Part shown: piece by piece, positions 9,830-16,918 of the stretch
Position numbering within the stretch: position 1 is the first letter of the stretch
How the letters are laid out: each line of letters begins with the position of its first letter
Source: VAXT01 sp038040395
Lineage (GTDB): Bacteria > Actinomycetota > Thermoleophilia > Gaiellales > Gaiellaceae
Assembly (NCBI GenBank): GCA_038040395.1
Contig: JBBPIJ010000002.1
Coordinates: forward strand, 253,040-317,039
DNA length: 64,000 nucleotides
Reading direction: 5' to 3'
Program-made: the position numbers and the translations under genes
Notes under the pieces: model-generated
The model's database searches: none
Told to the model about the DNA's origin: nothing
What the model saw: only the letters and a program-made list of their open reading frames with translations

Positions 9830-9976
9830 GTCACGCGAGCACACCATGCGTTCCTGGTAGGCCGGAACCGCAGGTTGCCCTGACAGCCGACGCTTCCAAG
9901 CCGTGAAACGACGGAGGAAGAGCTGACCAGCAGAGGCCTTTACCATGTGACGTCGTCAGCCAACCGGGAGTCTGTA

Positions 9977-10267
9977 ATGACACACGGTCTGGACTGGGGA
10001 CGTATGAAAGGTCGAGGAATCGCAGGAAGCCTCGAGCCCGAGCAACAGGGAAGCTTCCTGTGCCGCGACGACTGGGAGGTGGAGTGGTTCGTCCGCATGA
10101 ACCACACGGGCGGTCCCGTCGACGTTTGGGCAGTCGATGGGATTGACGAGACCGAGCTCGTTGAGTCGCCGGAAGGATACGTCTATGTGGCCAGGCCGGT
10201 TCCGCCTCAGCAGCTCACACTTATCCGGCGCGACCTTCAACCGGAACAGGACGTCGTGTCGCCCTAG
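9977..10267 (+). CDS. Hypothetical protein, 96 aa
   Basis: The ATG at 9977 is preceded by GGGAG at good spacing; an upstream in-frame ATG at 9947 has no such site. The product is acidic, with a dense aromatic and beta-strand pattern (DWEVEWFVRMNHTGGPVDVW), and appears to be a small single-domain cytosolic protein. No family recognised. It closes the plus-strand gene block that starts with the RHS gene; directly after it the sequence becomes fragmentary. Confidence 0.55.
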   Translation: MTHGLDWGRMKGRGIAGSLEPEQQGSFLCRDDWEVEWFVRMNHTGGPVDVWAVDGIDETELVESPEGYVYVARPVPPQQLTLIRRDLQPEQDVVSP

Positions 10268-10415
10268 TGGCCGTTGGGGTGCCGCGGCGGAGGAGGCCTG
10301 CGCTCCGGCATGAACCTCACGATGCTCGAGGAACGCACAACGCGGGACGAGGGCAAGGGCGCGCCGGGCCGGGTCTTGTCGCAGTTCCAGGTGGCTGCGT
10401 TCATCTTGGCAGTGC

Positions 10416-10439
10416 CTGCCAACCTGCCAACCTGCCAAC
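10416..10439. repeat. Octamer tandem repeat CTGCCAAC x3
   Basis: Three perfect head-to-tail copies of the 8-base unit CTGCCAAC in a non-coding stretch. The same unit, or CCGCCAAC, recurs at 22583-22606 and 49985-50008, which makes this a dispersed repeat family in this genome. Confidence 0.85.
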
Positions 10440-10569
10440 CCGAGAGCGTCAGCCCGCACCAGTTGCGGGATTGAGGGCTCCCGAGCGTGCGCCAATAGAT
10501 GCGCCAACGTGAAGCCGCTAGCGCGGGTTGTAGAAACACCCGGCCCCGGTTTCGATCCGCGCGCGATGT

Positions 10570-10842
10570 CGCGCGTTGGCGGAACCGCGACACGCTTGTT
10601 GATGCGAGCCGGAGGGCGGCGTTTCCAGTTCGAGGCCCAGGCCGGGATGGTCGGGGTCAACGTGCCGATCCCGGTGCCGGTCGCGTACTACTCGTTCGGT
10701 GGCTGGAAGTCGTCCCTCTTCGGGGACGCGCACATCTACGGACCCGAAGGGATCAACTTCTACACGCGGCAAGGTCGTCACCTCGCGCTGGCCTGACCCG
10801 GCGACGAGCCAGGTCGACCTCGGCTTTCCGCAGACTCGCTAG
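10570..10842 (+). pseudogene. mmsA: 3' fragment of methylmalonate-semialdehyde dehydrogenase gene
   Basis: The translation carries the unmistakable C-terminus of the CoA-acylating methylmalonate-semialdehyde dehydrogenase family: GMVGVNVPIPVPVAYYSFGG, then SLFGDAHIYGPEGINFYTR. Right after YTR the frame breaks. In the next frame the expected ending KVVTSRWPDP and a final DLGFPQTR run to a TAG at 10842, consistent with loss of two bases in the repeat-like ACGCGGC stretch. The first ~400 residues, including the NAD-binding domain and catalytic Cys, are absent. An intact enzyme would act in valine, inositol or propanoate catabolism; this fragment cannot. Confidence 0.8.
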
Positions 10843-11790
10843 GCGACGCGCCCGCAGCGTCGCCGTAGATCCCGTTGCCCGTCTCGGGGTCGAAGAAGTG
10901 GAGGCGGCTCGTCGTCACGAGCAGCTCCACGGGCTCGCCCTCCCGCGCCCGGGAGTCCCTTCCAACGCGCGCGACGAAGAGGCTGCCTTTCTCCTTTGCC
11001 TGCTCCCGCGTGGCCTCGATCGCCTCCGCACCGACTGCGGCGGCGACGTCCTCGCCGCGCACCGGCCGTCCGCCCGAGCCGAAGTGGACGAAGACTTCCG
11101 AGCCCATGTCCTCGCGGATGTCGACGGTCGCGGCGAGTCGTCGATCGGGCGGCGCCTCGCCGGTGAGTGCCGCATCTTCGAGGTCCTCCGGGCGGATGCC
11201 GAGGATGAGCGGCTTGCCCTCGAAGGCCTTCAGCGCGGGCCGCCGGGCCAGCACCTCGTCGTCGAGGCGCAGACGGTGATCGCCGAAGCGCGCGTAGAGG
11301 CTGCCGTTGTCGCGCTCGAGGTCGGCGCCGACGAGGTTCATCGCCGGCGAGCCCATGGACTCGGCGACGAAGAGGTTGACCGGCCGGTCGTAGAGGGCTT
11401 GCGGCACGTCGAACTGCTGCAGGACGCCGTCGCGCATGACGGCGACCTTGTCGCCGAGGGTCATCGCTTCGACCTGGTCGTGCGTGACGTAGATCGTCGT
11501 CACGGCGAGATCGCGCTGGATGCGGGCGATCTCCGCCCGCATCTCGACGCGCAGCTTCGCGTCCAGGTTCGAGAGCGGCTCGTCCATGAGGAACGCTTGC
11601 GGCTCCCGCACGATCGCGCGGCCCATCGCGACGCGCTGGCGCTGTCCCCCGGAGAGAGTCCGGGGACGCTTGCTGAGGACGTCCTCGAGGCCGAGCGTCC
11701 GCGCCGCGTCGCGGACGCGCCGGTCGATCTCTTTTCGCTCCACCTTCCTCAGCTTCAACCCGAAGGCCATGTTCTTGTAGGCCGACATGA
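10778..11790 (-). pseudogene. 5'-truncated sugar ABC transporter ATPase (MalK/UgpC type)
   Basis: Homology starts abruptly at YKNMAFGLKLRK. It continues through the ABC signature LSGGQRQRVAMGRA, Walker B AFLMDEPLSNLDAK and the H-loop YVTHDQVEAMTLGD, then the C-terminal OB-fold regulatory region (ILGIRPEDL, LLVTTSRLHFFDPETG). The Walker A lysine loop and Q-loop, roughly the first 80-90 residues, are missing. The upstream in-frame sequence is unrelated low-complexity translation, so the product could not bind ATP normally. Family members energise uptake of maltose, glycerol phosphate or other sugars. The 3' end runs tail-to-tail into the mmsA fragment, overlapping it. Confidence 0.75.
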
Positions 11791-12193
11791 ACGCACGGCG
11801 TCCTGAGCCGGACGGTCCATGCGTGAGCCCGGCCGGCGTCGCCGACGGCCGGGAGGTCTGATGGCTGCTGGGATCTTGGATGTTCGCGACGGGCTCATAG
11901 GGGCGGCTCATTGGGGGGTCACGGGGTGTCTGATTGAGCCTGCCAGACCTTGGTCGGTACGGACTTGGACGTTTCGTCTCGAGACGGATGTCGCCTTCCG
12001 GCTCAACTGCGACAAACGGAGAGCCATCGCCATATCGGCCGAGCTGAGCGCGGGTCCAACAAAGCCTTGAAGCGGCGTTCTCTCTCGGCCGCGCCCCGAG
12101 CGCTCGGAGCTGGCGTCCACGGTGGCTGGTGAGGGGACCTGAATGCCCCCAACAGGACCGCACCATCGCCCCCAAATCGCCCTCGAAGTTTGC
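11791..12193. other. Fragmentary stretch with no intact gene
   Basis: Upstream of the truncated ABC ATPase. The minus-strand frame stays open but only a short piece (around LGRYGDGSPFVAVEPEGD) looks protein-like, with no start, and may be another gene fragment. A GPSGSG hexapeptide lies just before the ABC homology; it recalls a Walker A but lacks the following Lys-Thr, and may be chance. No RNA or terminator seen. Confidence 0.35.
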
Positions 12194-12433
12194 CTAATGC
12201 TCCTTGTCCCGCGGCGGGAACGGATCCTTCGCCGGCGGGATGGTGTCCTTACTGCGGATTTTGCCGTCACGCCCGTGCGTAACGCGCTCTCCGCCGCCGA
12301 GGTTCTGCAGGATCTCGGCTGCGCGCCTGTCAGCCTCGCGTTGGGTGTCGTGGCGCGAGCTGGCCCGATCTGCAGCAGGCTTGCGGACCACCCACTCGTC
12401 TCCGTCGCGAACTACATGCCGTTGTTCAGCCAC
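12194..12433 (-). CDS. DUF2188 family protein, 79 aa
   Basis: The product fits the DUF2188 family: an N-terminal strand pair HVVRDGDEWVVRKP, then a helix with SSRHDTQREADRRAAEIL and the diagnostic ending VTHGRDGKIRSKDTIPP followed by DPFPPRD. The start chosen is GTG at 12433, because GGAAGGAGGAGGAAG lies directly upstream; a longer reading from 12475 would include that site. The family is small, cytosolic and of unknown biochemical role. The gene follows the E1-like gene on the same strand. A GCTAA-N5-TTAGC operator lies 48 bases upstream, identical in type to those controlling the ubiquitin-like operon, so it appears to belong to the same regulon. Confidence 0.8.
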   Translation of the reverse strand: MAEQRHVVRDGDEWVVRKPAADRASSRHDTQREADRRAAEILQNLGGGERVTHGRDGKIRSKDTIPPAKDPFPPRDKEH

Positions 12434-12480
12434 CTTCCTCCTCCTTCCGAGCTGACGGTTACAGGTCGAAATCATCGCGT

Positions 12481-12495
12481 GCTAATCAGATTAGC
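12481..12495. promoter_or_regulatory. Operator copy 4, GCTAA-N5-TTAGC
   Basis: A perfect 5+5 inverted repeat (GCTAA TCAGA TTAGC) upstream of the DUF2188 start and overlapping the end of the E1-like gene. Extended, it matches operator copy 1 at 17 of 19 bases (GCTAATCA-NN-TTAGCAGAG). Probably bound by the XRE repressor encoded at 14947. Confidence 0.75.
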
Positions 12496-13979
12496 AGAGT
12501 TGCCTGCCTAGGTTGCTTTGAGCGTCTCGCTACGCACTCGCACCCGTCCTTGCAGCGCATTCTCATCTTCCGCACTCGATACGAGAGAAAGCTGAACTGG
12601 AAGTGGATCGAGCCCTCTCCCGCGCCCATCAGTTGCCGGGCCGTCTGCGCTGCGCCGACGATCCCCGCGAACCCGGTCACGAACGGCACAGCCGGGGTGA
12701 AAGCACCCGATGATCCCTCCTCGTGCAGGTCGAGGTCGGTCGCGCGACCGCAGACCCGCTCGCCGCGCCGACGCGCCGCCTCGAGCGTCTCGCGCTTGTC
12801 GGGCGGCGCCGCAGCCACATCGTCAGCCGTGATCTCGCTCTCGAAGTCGGCGACGCGCTCGGGCGGAAGGCCAAGCTCAGCAGCGAGCTCCTCCAGCTCG
12901 CTCGGGGCCGACTCGTTGGTCGCGTTGGCGCCGATCAGACAGATCCCGTCGTCGGCGAGGTCCTTGACGATCAGCTGCGCCGTCAACTCCTCAGCCGCCA
13001 TGTCGACCGTGACCGGAGCCCAGAGTCGCTGGACGTCATGCCGGGCACGCTCTCCGTCGAGGCCCGCGATCACGAGCGCCGGCACAGCTGTCTGGCCATA
13101 ACCGATCCGGGCCTTGAAGAAGTGTAGGCGCTCATTTCGCGGCGTCACCGAGACCGAGGGGGCAAGCACGTCACGAATCACTTCCGCCTTCGGCATCCCG
13201 AGACGCGAACGCGTCGCGCAGACGTACGCACCCAGGTTTCCCGGTCGCAGCGACTGCTTGTCGACGGCCTCCAGGCGCCCGCCGAGAGGTGCACGGGCGA
13301 CTGCATAGGCAAACCCGTTCGTCACGCCCCCACAGCCGACGAGCAGCGAATCAAGCTCGAGGTCATCGAGAGGAAGAGGAGGGCCCGGGTCGAGCTCGCC
13401 CGGCACACCCGTCTCCAGGCTCCAGAGCGAGAGTTCGAGCGGGCGGGTCAGCAGAGGCCGGTCGACGAGGGAGAGGAAGACCTGTCCTGCGCCGAGGGAG
13501 GCGGCGGCCAGAGCCGAGAAGACGGTCGGCGGTGCGGCCGGGTCGGGCAGCCACCCGGCTCCGGAGACGGAGGTCGCAACGCGCGCGGACCATCCGCTCG
13601 CGTCGACCGCGATCCAGGCGCGGTGGGCGCGGATCTCATGACCGACGTTCACGACCGCATCGAAGGACTCCGGGTCGGGTGCGTCGAGCGCGACGACCTC
13701 GAGCGTCGCGCCAGAGCCATGGATCGCGGTCGCGAGCGTTCGTGCCGCTCGCGCGAGATCGCCGCGGCTGTCGGGAAGCGCGACCGTCAGGTTCGGGCAG
13801 AAGCGCAAGATTTCGTTGCCGGCCAGGAGCAGCGCTTCTTGGGCGACCTGAGATTCGGTCCTTTCGCGTTCGAGCCGCACCAGCACGCGCCGGTTCGTAA
13901 AGAGGCTCTCGAGCGCGGGGGCGTCCGCCCCCAGAAGAGCCGCGGCGAGTGCGCGCGGGCGGCTGGTCGCCTCGCTCAC
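12486..13979 (-). CDS. E1-like ThiF-fold protein of a ubiquitin-like cassette, 497 aa
   Basis: Residues ~208-270 show the adenylating Rossmann fold of E1/ThiF enzymes: a Gly-rich loop VGCGGVTNGF (214-223), the acidic residue D240 at the end of the second strand, and the E1-type N248 followed by Arg/Lys. Candidate thioester cysteines are C347 and C410. A Cys cluster at 476, 480 and 482 may bind zinc. The sequence GAFTPAVPFVTGFAGIVGAA resembles the E1 helix that follows the crossover loop. The first ~205 residues are not assigned; they could be a degenerate second Rossmann or E2-like domain, but I see no canonical E2 Cys motif. The GTG start overlaps the JAMM gene stop by four bases (GTGA). Predicted role: activate the upstream Ubl C-terminus. 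Confidence 0.8.
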   Translation of the reverse strand: MSEATSRPRALAAALLGADAPALESLFTNRRVLVRLERERTESQVAQEALLLAGNEILRFCPNLTVALPDSRGDLARAARTLATAIHGSGATLEVVALDAPDPESFDAVVNVGHEIRAHRAWIAVDASGWSARVATSVSGAGWLPDPAAPPTVFSALAAASLGAGQVFLSLVDRPLLTRPLELSLWSLETGVPGELDPGPPLPLDDLELDSLLVGCGGVTNGFAYAVARAPLGGRLEAVDKQSLRPGNLGAYVCATRSRLGMPKAEVIRDVLAPSVSVTPRNERLHFFKARIGYGQTAVPALVIAGLDGERARHDVQRLWAPVTVDMAAEELTAQLIVKDLADDGICLIGANATNESAPSELEELAAELGLPPERVADFESEITADDVAAAPPDKRETLEAARRRGERVCGRATDLDLHEEGSSGAFTPAVPFVTGFAGIVGAAQTARQLMGAGEGSIHFQFSFLSYRVRKMRMRCKDGCECVARRSKQPRQATLLI

Positions 13980-14503
13980 GCGACCCCCTTGCCGTCCGCC
14001 TCGACGTTCGCGAACTCAACCTCGCCCGCGCACAGCTCCACGCGTCCCGCCCGTTCCCTGCTTTCAAGCTCCCGGTAGTCGCTGTCCTCGTAGACGAACC
14101 ACCCCCAGGCATCGACGGCGGGCTCGCGCCCTCCTCGCGGCAGGATGATCGCGAGCGCGTCAGGCACCTTCAGTCCCTGCGTGCGATCGGTGGGCGACAT
14201 TCGCGGCTGAGCAGCGCTCAAATGGATGTGAGCGACCGCGAGCAGCGTGAGGCGGCGAAGGTTCGCCCAGGCGGCGACGGCCGCGTAGACCTCGGGCGAA
14301 ACGCTCCAGTAGAACGGGGTCTCCTCGACCCCCTCCCCGATCGGGTGCACGACGGCCGTGATCTCGCTCACGCCGGCGCGGCGTCCGAGCCAGAAGACGC
14401 CCGACTCGACGCCGCGACGGCCTGCGGGCTTGACCGCTGCTCTGGTCTGCTCGCAGGCCGCCTCCGGCAGGCGCCACCGCTCGATTGGCGGATACGGCGT
14501 CAT
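13976..14503 (-). CDS. JAMM/MPN-type isopeptidase, 175 aa
   Basis: The protein carries a JAMM-like zinc site: E33 in ESGVFWLG, then H92-I-H94 and S103-P-T-D106. Classical JAMM spacing is HxH-x7-SxxD; here there are eight residues between the second His and Ser, a one-residue insertion to note. Family members remove or mature ubiquitin-like tags. Encoded between the Ubl (stop three bases upstream) and the E1-like gene (4-base overlap), exactly the composition of bacterial Ubl-E1-JAB cassettes. No membrane segments; expected to be cytosolic. Confidence 0.8.
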   Translation of the reverse strand: MTPYPPIERWRLPEAACEQTRAAVKPAGRRGVESGVFWLGRRAGVSEITAVVHPIGEGVEETPFYWSVSPEVYAAVAAWANLRRLTLLAVAHIHLSAAQPRMSPTDRTQGLKVPDALAIILPRGGREPAVDAWGWFVYEDSDYRELESRERAGRVELCAGEVEFANVEADGKGVA

Positions 14504-14506
14504 CTC

Positions 14507-14803
14507 CTAGAAACGACCGGCCGTGATCTGCTCGACCAGGGAGAAGTGTGCCGACTTCGCCTTCTTGACGAGGCTCTCGAGCGTCACGTTCGTGTCCTCG
14601 ATCCGCTCACCACGGAAGGTGAGGTAGTAGAAGTACGTGTCGCGCTCCTGACGGTCCTGGACGCCGAAGAAGTTCTTCGCGTCCGTGCGGATCGTCTCGA
14701 CGATCGCCTCCGGTGCGTAGTTCTTCTTGAAGTCCTCCGTCGCCGGGAGATAGTCGATCTTGACCTTGACCTCCTGCTTCTTCTTTGCCTCGACCTGCGC
14801 CAT
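14507..14803 (-). CDS. Ubiquitin-like protein, 98 aa
   Basis: Start at ATG 14803 with a near-perfect AAGGAGGTG site six bases upstream. After a charged lead (MAQVEAKKKQEVKVKIDY) the predicted order is beta-hairpin, helix (EAIVETIRTDAKNFFGV), a strand with TYFYYLTFRGERI, then the ubiquitin-style ending TLESLVKKAKSAHFSLVEQ. This matches bacterial Ubl domains found with E1 and JAB genes. The C-terminus is ITAGRF rather than Gly-Gly; trimming two residues by the JAMM protease would expose a single Gly. First gene of the operon Ubl-JAMM-E1, under three operators. Confidence 0.75.
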   Translation of the reverse strand: MAQVEAKKKQEVKVKIDYLPATEDFKKNYAPEAIVETIRTDAKNFFGVQDRQERDTYFYYLTFRGERIEDTNVTLESLVKKAKSAHFSLVEQITAGRF

Positions 14804-14845
14804 TTCGGCACCTCCTTGGACTGGGCCGGCCCTTTGCCGGCCTTC

Positions 14846-14903
14846 GCTAATCACCTTAGCAGAGCGCTAAGACGGTTAGCAGAAATTTGCTAATGTCCTT
14901 AGC
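14846..14903. promoter_or_regulatory. Operator cluster: three GCTAA-N5-TTAGC palindromes
   Basis: Three 15-base inverted repeats at 14846-14860 (spacer TCACC), 14866-14880 (GACGG) and 14889-14903 (TGTCC) fill the centre of the 143-base divergent region. They start 43 bases upstream of the Ubl ATG and end 43 bases before the XRE ATG, so one cluster can control both directions. With copy 4 at 12481 this defines a small regulon, most likely of the adjacent XRE protein acting on its own gene, the Ubl operon and DUF2188. Confidence 0.85.
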
Positions 14904-14946
14904 GGCGCCTACGATCCGCCGGTGGGCGACCGACGAGAGGAGCGAC

Positions 14947-15306
14947 ATGTCCGAACTAGGAGATCTACTGGCGGAGGCGAGGAAGGCGCTCGGGTTGACG
15001 TTGCGACAGGTGGAAGACCAGACGGGCATCCCCAACGCTCATACGTCCCAGATCGAGAGCGGGACGATTGAGAAACCGGCGCCCCACATCCTCTGGGACT
15101 ACGCGCGCATCTACGGACTCGATTACGGGAAGCTGATGCGGCTCGCCGGCCACTGGGAGCCTGGCCGCGGTCCTGCGAAAAGAAAGAACGTCGTCGCGGC
15201 CTTACGGGCGCTGGACGAGCTCGACACCGACGAGCAAAACCGAGCTCTCAACTACATGGCTGAGATAGCGCGCACACGGCAAAGTCGAGGCCGAGGGAGG
15301 AAGTAG
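14947..15306 (+). CDS. XRE-family helix-turn-helix repressor, 119 aa
   Basis: Start at ATG 14947 after a GAGAGGAG site. Residues ~5-65 form a standard XRE/Cro-C1 HTH: LLAEARKALGLTLRQVEDQT, then IPNAHTSQIESG as the recognition region, and HILWDYARIYGLDYGKLM. The C-terminal part is a short helix with a basic end (RTRQSRGRGRK). It is divergent from the Ubl operon across the three palindromes, which are its probable binding sites, and is followed five bases later by an ImmA/IrrE-type metalloprotease gene. In such pairs the protease typically inactivates the repressor in response to a signal such as DNA damage or infection. Autoregulation is likely. Confidence 0.9.
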   Translation: MSELGDLLAEARKALGLTLRQVEDQTGIPNAHTSQIESGTIEKPAPHILWDYARIYGLDYGKLMRLAGHWEPGRGPAKRKNVVAALRALDELDTDEQNRALNYMAEIARTRQSRGRGRK

Positions 15307-15311
15307 CAAGG

Positions 15312-16187
15312 ATGCACGTCGATCCGCTCGGGCGCCGCAAGATCCAAGCCCTGGTCGAGCAGGCGCTCGTCGAGACAGACGTGGCGGGCCGTTTCCCGAC
15401 GCCGCTCGACCCTCTGCGCGGGTACGCAGGTATCCGCGAGCGACTCGATATGAGCGACTTGCCGGCCGAGTTCGTGGCCAAGAAGCCGCCGGCCTGGAAG
15501 CGCATCCTGGGCGGCGTCGTCTACCGTGCCGAAACTTCGTTCGTCGACCTGAGCCAGACCCCCGAACGCGTCCTTTTCACGGACGCTCACGAGACGACGC
15601 ATGTGCTCCTTCCCTGGCACGAGGACACGCACCACCTGGACCACAAGGGCACCCTCTTCCGCGAGACCAAGGAGCGGCTCGAGGCCGAGGCCAACCTCGG
15701 AGCTGCGTTAATCATCTTTCAGAACGGGCGTTTCCACGAGCAGGCGCTCGACTACCAGCGGACGATCAACACGCCGATCCGACTCGCTCCCGAGTTCGGC
15801 GCTTCCTGGCACGCCGCGATCCGACACTACGTTGAATACCACCCCGACGCCGTGGCGCTAGCGATCTGCGGCCGTTACGCCAGCTACGGGGCGCTTCCGA
15901 TCTGGGACGGGGTCGAGTCGGCCCGTTTCCGGCGCGAGTTTGGCCCGCTGGACAATCTCCTCCCCGCGCTTCCGCTGGGCGAGGAGTCTCCCCTGGCCGA
16001 GCTCGTCCTCGAGGCGCGCAAGAACCCGCCAAGTCCGCCCTCGCGCGGCGTGCGCGTCCGCAACCTGCGCGGGGAGATGCGCCCGTTCACCGCTGAAGCC
16101 TTCTTCAATCGATACTGCATCTTCGTGATGTTTGCTCCGCGCGCTCGTGTCCGGACAGGCCGCCGCGTCAAGGTAGAGGTCGGCTAG
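15312..16187 (+). CDS. ImmA/IrrE-family zinc metallo-endopeptidase, 291 aa
   Basis: Contains the HExxH site as H93-E-T-T-H97 within FTDAHETTHVLLPWHED, and a downstream acidic helix RLEAEANLGAALIIF that supplies the third ligand (E124 or E126), the arrangement of the COG2856 ImmA/IrrE family. These enzymes cleave XRE-type repressors (ImmA of ICEBs1, IrrE of Deinococcus). The gene lies five bases after the XRE gene on the same strand, so the pair forms a derepression switch for the divergent Ubl operon. The C-terminal ~90 residues are Pro/Arg-rich and could be a sensory extension. Confidence 0.88.
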   Translation: MHVDPLGRRKIQALVEQALVETDVAGRFPTPLDPLRGYAGIRERLDMSDLPAEFVAKKPPAWKRILGGVVYRAETSFVDLSQTPERVLFTDAHETTHVLLPWHEDTHHLDHKGTLFRETKERLEAEANLGAALIIFQNGRFHEQALDYQRTINTPIRLAPEFGASWHAAIRHYVEYHPDAVALAICGRYASYGALPIWDGVESARFRREFGPLDNLLPALPLGEESPLAELVLEARKNPPSPPSRGVRVRNLRGEMRPFTAEAFFNRYCIFVMFAPRARVRTGRRVKVEVG

Positions 16188-16604
16188 CCCTCGGTTCCCG
16201 ACGCAAAAACAAGGAGCGGCGCGCGCGCGGCGAGGGCGGCCGCATCGGACCGATCATCCGTTGGTAAACACCAAACCCGCCCAGTTTGCAGGGCGTTTAG
16301 CGGTTCGGTTTTTCAATCCGCAGAGCGTTCTAGCCAAACGAAGGAGCGCTAGTCATGCGGACTAGGTGCCACCGTGCCTACTTGTAGACGGGCGGGCACG
16401 CGTGAGCAGCGAGCGGGAGAGGGCCAAAGCCTCCACCACTGCGCCCTTGCGCTTCCAGACTCGCCCGCAAACGACTTCTCGCTTTACGGGGGCTGGTTCC
16501 CCCCGGTCGCCCTGGCTGCCACGACGCTCCTCATCCCCCGTGTTGTCGGAGCTCTGGGTCAGATGCCGCCAACTAACGAGGAAGAGAGGGCAGAACCGCG
16601 CCTG
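16188..16604. other. Intergenic region, 417 bases, no gene seen
   Basis: Between the ImmA-like gene and the convergent I9-like gene. It contains a GC-rich alternating tract (gcgcgcgcgcggcg) and a stretch AACGAAGGAGCGCTAGT at about 16336 that recurs, with one difference, near 48216. The latter resembles a ribosome site but only a 10-codon frame follows here. No convincing terminator or RNA. Confidence 0.4.
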
Positions 16605-16898
16605 TCAGGCGGCCCGCCGCGGCGACCGCTTCGAGCGCGTCTTCCGGCCGTTGGGCTGAATGAGCTTCCGCCGCACCTCGGGCTCGACGAACTCAACCGC
16701 CGGTGAATCGCCGAGAATGGCGAGCACAGCGTCGTTGGACTGGGCAGGCACGTTCGCTACGAACAGGGAGGCGAGCTCGACGTCGCTCTCGTCCGGGAAC
16801 AGCGGCTCGACCCTTCCGCGACGGCGCGCGACCTCTTCGAGGACAGCTTGACGGTCTGTGTTGCGAGCATTTTCATGGAACTTGATCTGGTACTTCAA
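16605..16898 (-). CDS. Stand-alone I9-like protease inhibitor/propeptide, 97 aa
   Basis: The chosen start is TTG at 16898, because GGAGG lies eight bases upstream; the frame is open further but that part is shadow sequence of the protease gene. The product begins MKYQIKFHE and shows the inhibitor-I9 pattern of an opening strand, a helix (AVLEEVARRR), a second strand (LASLFVANVP), a helix (SNDAVLAILG) and a closing VEFVEPEVR. The last segment parallels IEYVELVPAR in the N-terminal part of the neighbouring subtilase. I9 domains chaperone and inhibit subtilases, normally as N-terminal propeptides. Here it is a separate downstream gene, 20 bases after the protease stop. Confidence 0.65.
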   Translation of the reverse strand: MKYQIKFHENARNTDRQAVLEEVARRRGRVEPLFPDESDVELASLFVANVPAQSNDAVLAILGDSPAVEFVEPEVRRKLIQPNGRKTRSKRSPRRAA

Positions 16899-16918
16899 AA
16901 AGGCAGCCTCCAGTTCTC

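Noticed and set aside
10499..11806. A 435-codon plus-strand frame opposite the ABC ATPase fragment
   Set aside because: It is antisense to clear ABC motifs (signature, Walker B, H-loop), is Arg/Ala/Asp-rich and contains no domain; open only because of GC bias.
13289..13900. 203-codon plus-strand frame opposite the E1-like gene
   Set aside because: Pure Arg/Gly low-complexity translation; shadow of the E1-like coding strand.
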